From positions 1-17,600 of the forward strand of contig MVCY01000007.1 in the NCBI GenBank assembly GCA_002049985.1: DNA of 17,600 nucleotides, written 5' to 3'. The position numbers and the translations under genes were made by a program. Position 1 is the stretch's first letter. Each line of letters begins with the position of its first letter. Below, in pieces: positions 14,747 to 17,600 of this stretch. Under the pieces are notes generated by a model. It was not told the DNA's origin. It ran no database searches and worked only from the letters and a program-made list of their open reading frames with translations. The DNA is from Candidatus Latescibacteria bacterium 4484_181 (GTDB lineage Bacteria > Latescibacterota > MVCY01).

Positions 14747-15195
14747 AGAGAGAAGAAAGAAAAAAGGAAGAGTTGAAAAGGACCATGATTCTGCCTCTTT
14801 TTGTCTTTTGTCTCTCCTCTTTTATGCTTTCACACTGCACCCCAACTCCGCGCTTCTTTAGCCGAGGGACTCAGAAGCAGACTGAGAGGCCTTCCAAGGG
14901 AGTATACCAGATTGGCATAGCTTCTTATTATGGGAGGGACTTTCACAATCGGAGCACTGCCAGCGGGGAGATGTATGACATGTTTGCCTTCACCTGTGCG
15001 CATCGCACCCTGCCATTTGGCACCAGGATCAAGGTGACGAATTTAGAGAACGGGAGGTGGGTAATAGTCCGAGTTAACGACCGCGGCCCTTTCGTTGAGG
15101 GCAGGATTTTAGATCTCTCCTATGCGGCAGCAAGAAAAATAGGCCTGGTGGCCAGCGGAACAGCTAAGGTGAAGATTGAGATTGTAAACCGCTGA
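14743..15195 (+). CDS. rlpA: RlpA-like double-psi beta-barrel protein (septal lytic transglycosylase family)
   Basis: RlpA proteins are outer-membrane-associated; some cleave denuded peptidoglycan at the division septum. The 150-aa product has a double-psi beta-barrel (about 57-149) with every signature: GIASYYG (58-64), TASGE (72-76, E76), CAHRTLPFGT (85-94, H87), NDRGPFV (112-118, D113) and ILDLSYAAA (122-130). There is no SPOR domain, so it is a minimal form. The N-terminus has a hydrophobic segment (about 15-31) ending at C32; the residue before the cysteine is His, a poor lipobox, so lipidation is uncertain. The GTG at 14743 overlaps the pyrD stop (GTGA) and suggests coupling. ATG 14785 (after AAAGGACC) would give a more standard signal peptide and is a real alternative. 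It is last in the TPR-pyrK-pyrD-rlpA run. Confidence 0.88.
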   Translation: MKREERKKEELKRTMILPLFVFCLSSFMLSHCTPTPRFFSRGTQKQTERPSKGVYQIGIASYYGRDFHNRSTASGEMYDMFAFTCAHRTLPFGTRIKVTNLENGRWVIVRVNDRGPFVEGRILDLSYAAARKIGLVASGTAKVKIEIVNR

Positions 15196-15629
15196 AAGCT
15201 TCCTGTCCCGCACAGCGACTCTGAACTGGGGAAATAGAGCCTACTGCAATAGCATAGAAGGAACGCCTACAGGGCATTTGGAGAATGTCCAATAAGGCTA
15301 CGATCCTTAGGGAATTTCTCAAATCTATCACAGACTATAACGATGTCCTTTGACGTTTGCCAATTACCCTTATCAGGACACAGAGAGTGCCCTATTTTGC
15401 GTCGAGGGTTGTGCACGCCTCCCTTCTATCTTCTCCACAAGGTAATGTCTTTGGAAACCGAGCAATTTTGGACGGGGCATTCAATCAAAACAGTATCCAG
15501 CGTAGCGATACAACAATGGCGGACAACGGACACAATCTTTCGATTCGGCAGGATGGTCATCTAGGAATGTAGAACTGGCCCTTTAGTAGAATTGCAGTCT
15601 TGGGGATATAGATTCAGTCAGAAAGAGCC
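15196..15629. other. 434-bp intergenic region with no recognised gene
   Basis: It lies between the rlpA-like gene and the MarC gene. Short open frames here (up to 73 codons) show no ribosome site, no family signature and no coding-like composition. I see no tRNA, no strong terminator and no convincing promoter. It may hold decayed sequence or the 5' region of the MarC transcript. Confidence 0.5.
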
Positions 15630-16223
15630 ATGCCGTTTATTGAACGCCTGTTTCTTGCTCTTATCCCTATCTTTGTAGCTATGGATGCGGTAGGGGTGCT
15701 ACCGATATTTATCTCCCTCACCGAGGGCTTTTCCACCTGGCAGGTTCGACAGACAGTCTGGCAATCCATCGGGACAGCGTCTCTTGTGAGTGTAGGATTC
15801 ATATTCCTGGGACAGGGCATCTTCTCGCTTTTGGGCATCACTGTAGCTGATTTTCAAGTGGCCGGAGGAATTTTACTTCTGGTCATATCTATCACAGACA
15901 TCATTTCCTCAGAGAAAGAGCGTCGAAGGTCTTTGACCCCTGCCGGGCCCGTCCCTTTAGGCGTGCCCCTTATTGTCGGCCCTGCCGTGCTCACCACCCT
16001 GCTTATGCTTATCCCCATTTACGGCGTAACCATCACCCTGGTGGCTCTGGGATTGAACCTGCTTCTGGCCGCTGTAGCCTTTCTCAACGCCCACCGGCTT
16101 ACCAGTTTCATTGGCCCTGTCGGCACCAAGGCCATCTCAAAGGTAGTTTCGCTGTTCCTAGCTGCTATCGCTGTGATGATGATACGCCGGGGGATAGTAT
16201 ACATTATCTCTCATGTACAGTGA
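15630..16223 (+). CDS. MarC-family integral membrane protein
   Basis: A 197-aa protein of the MarC/UPF0056 family of inner-membrane proteins, whose biochemical function is not established. About six hydrophobic segments are visible (roughly residues 5-29, 46-68, 73-93, 108-128, 133-153, 172-194). They include the family-type PIFVAMDAVGVLPIF near the N-terminus, a polar loop ISSEKERRRSL (92-102) and PLGVPLIVGPAVLTTL (109-124) in the second half, with the two halves related as in other MarC proteins. The ATG at 15630 follows a weak AGAAAGAG ribosome site. It stands alone and converges on the radical SAM gene downstream. The name recalls the mar locus, but a role in antibiotic resistance is not supported for the family. 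Confidence 0.88.
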   Translation: MPFIERLFLALIPIFVAMDAVGVLPIFISLTEGFSTWQVRQTVWQSIGTASLVSVGFIFLGQGIFSLLGITVADFQVAGGILLLVISITDIISSEKERRRSLTPAGPVPLGVPLIVGPAVLTTLLMLIPIYGVTITLVALGLNLLLAAVAFLNAHRLTSFIGPVGTKAISKVVSLFLAAIAVMMIRRGIVYIISHVQ

Positions 16224-16423
16224 AAACCTAGGCAATTCCAGATCTGTTAGAGCGCAATTGATGCGGGTTTATATGAACCAGTAAGCGTGTAATTACGAGG
16301 CCTCCTGTAGGTGGAACTGAACAATTCCAAGAGGAACAATCAGCATAATCAGGTACACATTCCACCAGTCAAGCGGTTTCTAAAAGTTCAGGAGAGAACA
16401 AGTAATGCATTCTAAGTGAGTTC
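16224..16423. terminator. convergent intergenic region, possible weak stem only
   Basis: This 200-bp gap lies between convergent genes, where a terminator is expected. The only candidate I see is GAGAAC (about 16392-16397) pairing with GTTCTC (about 16421-16426) across a long loop, with no T-tract. I do not see a standard intrinsic terminator. Confidence 0.2.
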
Positions 16424-17350
16424 TCACCTTATTCTCCTCCGGAAGTAGCGTTGGCCATCTCGTATTTCCTCACTCACTTTTCCCTCGTTAGTCAAAGTTT
16501 CAACATACTTTATCACTTCATTTCGATGCATCCCCAGGCCCTGCGAGATTTGGGTCACCGTGACAGGCCGCCGGGAGAGAAGAGACAAGATTGCTTCTTC
16601 TCTGTCGGCAGTATATGCCTTTTGAGCCTTACGGCTAAACTCGGCGATCACCTGACACTTCGGTCCAAATCTCCGGCAAATATCCTCCAGGCGTCTCCTG
16701 GAAAGGGGTTCTGCCCAGGACTCTGCGGGCGGACGCACCGGAGTGTTCAGTTGAATTCGATCTGGCCTAAGCAACTGGAGCACCTCTGCCATTCGCTGGA
16801 TTTGGTTGTCATCGTCATTTAGTCCCTTCACCAGCATAACTTCCATCCAGATCTTGCCTGGAAAAATCTCCCCAAAGGCCCCAATCCCTTCAATAACTCG
16901 TTCAATTTTAAGACTCGGGTGTGGCCGGTTGACGGCCTCAAAGACTTCTTGGTCAACTGCGTCAATGGAGGGAATAACCAGGTCAGCTTCAAGAAGTTGA
17001 CTGCGAAGTCCTTCCCTGAACAGAAGCGTCCCATTGGTAAGTACAGCCACAGGTATCTGTGTGCGCTCTTTGATTGAGGATATCAGCTCACCGATACCAG
17101 AATTTAGGGTCGGCTCTCCAGAGCCGGAGAGGGTTATGTAGTCAATTCGCTGCCCGAGGGCAAGCACCTCGTCCAACTGGTCCAGTATTTCGTCTGGTTC
17201 AACATATCGCCTTCGCCGGGTAGTCAACCTGGTTGTCCGACCCAACTGACAATAGACACAGTTCAAGCTGCACGTCTTGAAGGGGACAGGGTCCACCCCT
17301 AAGGAGAAACCAAGCCTCCGCGAGGGAACCGGGCCGAAGATATAACTCAT
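16424..17350 (-). CDS. radical SAM protein with C-terminal winged-helix domain (COG0731-like)
   Basis: A 308-aa radical SAM protein. It starts MSYIFGPVPSRRLGFSLGVD, typical of the COG0731 group (distantly related to the TYW1 wyosine-base enzymes; substrates of the bacterial members are mostly unknown). The [4Fe-4S] motif is CSLNCVYC (C27, C31, C34) and the SAM site is LSGSGEPTLN (74-83). The C-terminal 55-60 residues (about 250-307, AILSLLSRRPVTVTQISQGLGMHRNEV) form a winged-helix-like DNA- or protein-binding domain, an extension found in some members. The ATG at 17350 has AGGGG eight bases upstream. It is convergent with the MarC gene and no operon partner is visible. Identity as radical SAM is sure; the reaction is not. 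Confidence 0.88.
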   Translation of the reverse strand: MSYIFGPVPSRRLGFSLGVDPVPFKTCSLNCVYCQLGRTTRLTTRRRRYVEPDEILDQLDEVLALGQRIDYITLSGSGEPTLNSGIGELISSIKERTQIPVAVLTNGTLLFREGLRSQLLEADLVIPSIDAVDQEVFEAVNRPHPSLKIERVIEGIGAFGEIFPGKIWMEVMLVKGLNDDDNQIQRMAEVLQLLRPDRIQLNTPVRPPAESWAEPLSRRRLEDICRRFGPKCQVIAEFSRKAQKAYTADREEAILSLLSRRPVTVTQISQGLGMHRNEVIKYVETLTNEGKVSEEIRDGQRYFRRRIR

Positions 17351-17600
17351 AAATTTTCCCCTTAACTTAACCCAGTTTACTGAGGACAGGTCTCACGAAT
17401 TGAGAAATCTCAGTGGGAAAGCTTTCCAGAGCCCAAATTGAGCGGTGTCCGGAGACACCTCCTACGTCCCTTCGGGTTCAACAATGATTGATAGCCATCG
17501 TCTCAATTTACTTCCGTCAGCATCACCCAAAATGCCCAAAAAGGTCAACGTGGACCTACTAAAAGTCGATCAACCCTCTTTAGGCAACGGCTGTGCAATC
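17351..17600. other. non-coding right edge with small palindromes
   Basis: 250 bp upstream of the radical SAM gene with no supported gene. It contains GGAAAGCTTTCC (17416-17427), a perfect 12-bp palindrome, and the hairpin GGTGTC-CGGA-GACACC (17444-17459). Either could be an operator or part of a transcript leader. I recognise no known RNA family. Confidence 0.4.

Noticed and set aside
15343..15564. 73-codon plus-strand open frame in the gap before the MarC gene
   Set aside because: No recognisable motif or ribosome site; an overlapping frame of similar length (15357-15572) exists, as expected by chance.
1..17600. CRISPR array, insertion sequence, integrase or phage genes
   Set aside because: I saw no regularly spaced repeats, terminal inverted repeats flanking a transposase, or phage-type protein anywhere in the window.

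Overview
The window looks like chromosomal DNA from an anaerobic, Gram-negative-type bacterium of roughly 50% GC. Anaerobiosis is suggested by a class III (glycyl-radical) ribonucleotide reductase with its radical-SAM activase. An outer membrane is suggested by an RlpA-like protein and a TPR lipoprotein whose mature N-terminus (CAYYNTFYNAR) resembles proteins I associate with the FCB-type candidate phyla (WOR-3, Zixibacteria, Latescibacteria, Marinimicrobia). That placement is a judgement from memory, not a search.

Layout. (1) 1-5675, minus strand: a threonine/aspartate-family operon read hom > thrC > apgM-like > lysC > asd. It runs from aspartate to threonine, with an ApgM-family phosphotransferase where a homoserine kinase is expected. 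asd runs off the left edge and carries a 41-bp tandem duplication that breaks its frame. (2) 6087-7667, minus: a PHP-domain metallohydrolase-like protein. (3) 7668-7924: a divergent promoter region holding a pair of well-matched NrdR boxes exactly 31 bp apart, just upstream of a strong sigma70-type promoter for nrdD. (4) 7925-11009, plus: nrdD, with a C-terminal redoxin domain fused on, overlapping nrdG by 83 nt. (5) 11010-11455: a 3' fragment of a tRNA-Gly, then a good promoter, then intact tRNA-Cys(GCA) and tRNA-Leu(TAA). The order Gly-Cys-Leu matches E. coli glyW-cysT-leuZ, so the Gly gene appears to have lost its 5' half in place. (6) 11507-15195, plus: TPR lipoprotein, pyrK, pyrD and an rlpA-like gene, packed with overlapping ends. 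pyrD lacks about 47 internal codons that include conserved substrate/FMN-binding residues. (7) 15630-16223, plus: a MarC-family membrane protein. (8) 16424-17350, minus: a radical SAM protein with a C-terminal winged helix, then about 250 bp of non-coding sequence to the right edge.

The most notable features are the NrdD-redoxin fusion under an NrdR-box pair, and three separate lesions in otherwise conserved genes (asd, tRNA-Gly, pyrD). The lesions could be real mutations or assembly errors. The sequence alone cannot decide, and this affects whether the organism should be called able to make threonine/lysine and pyrimidines. I found no CRISPR array, transposase or recognisable phage gene.
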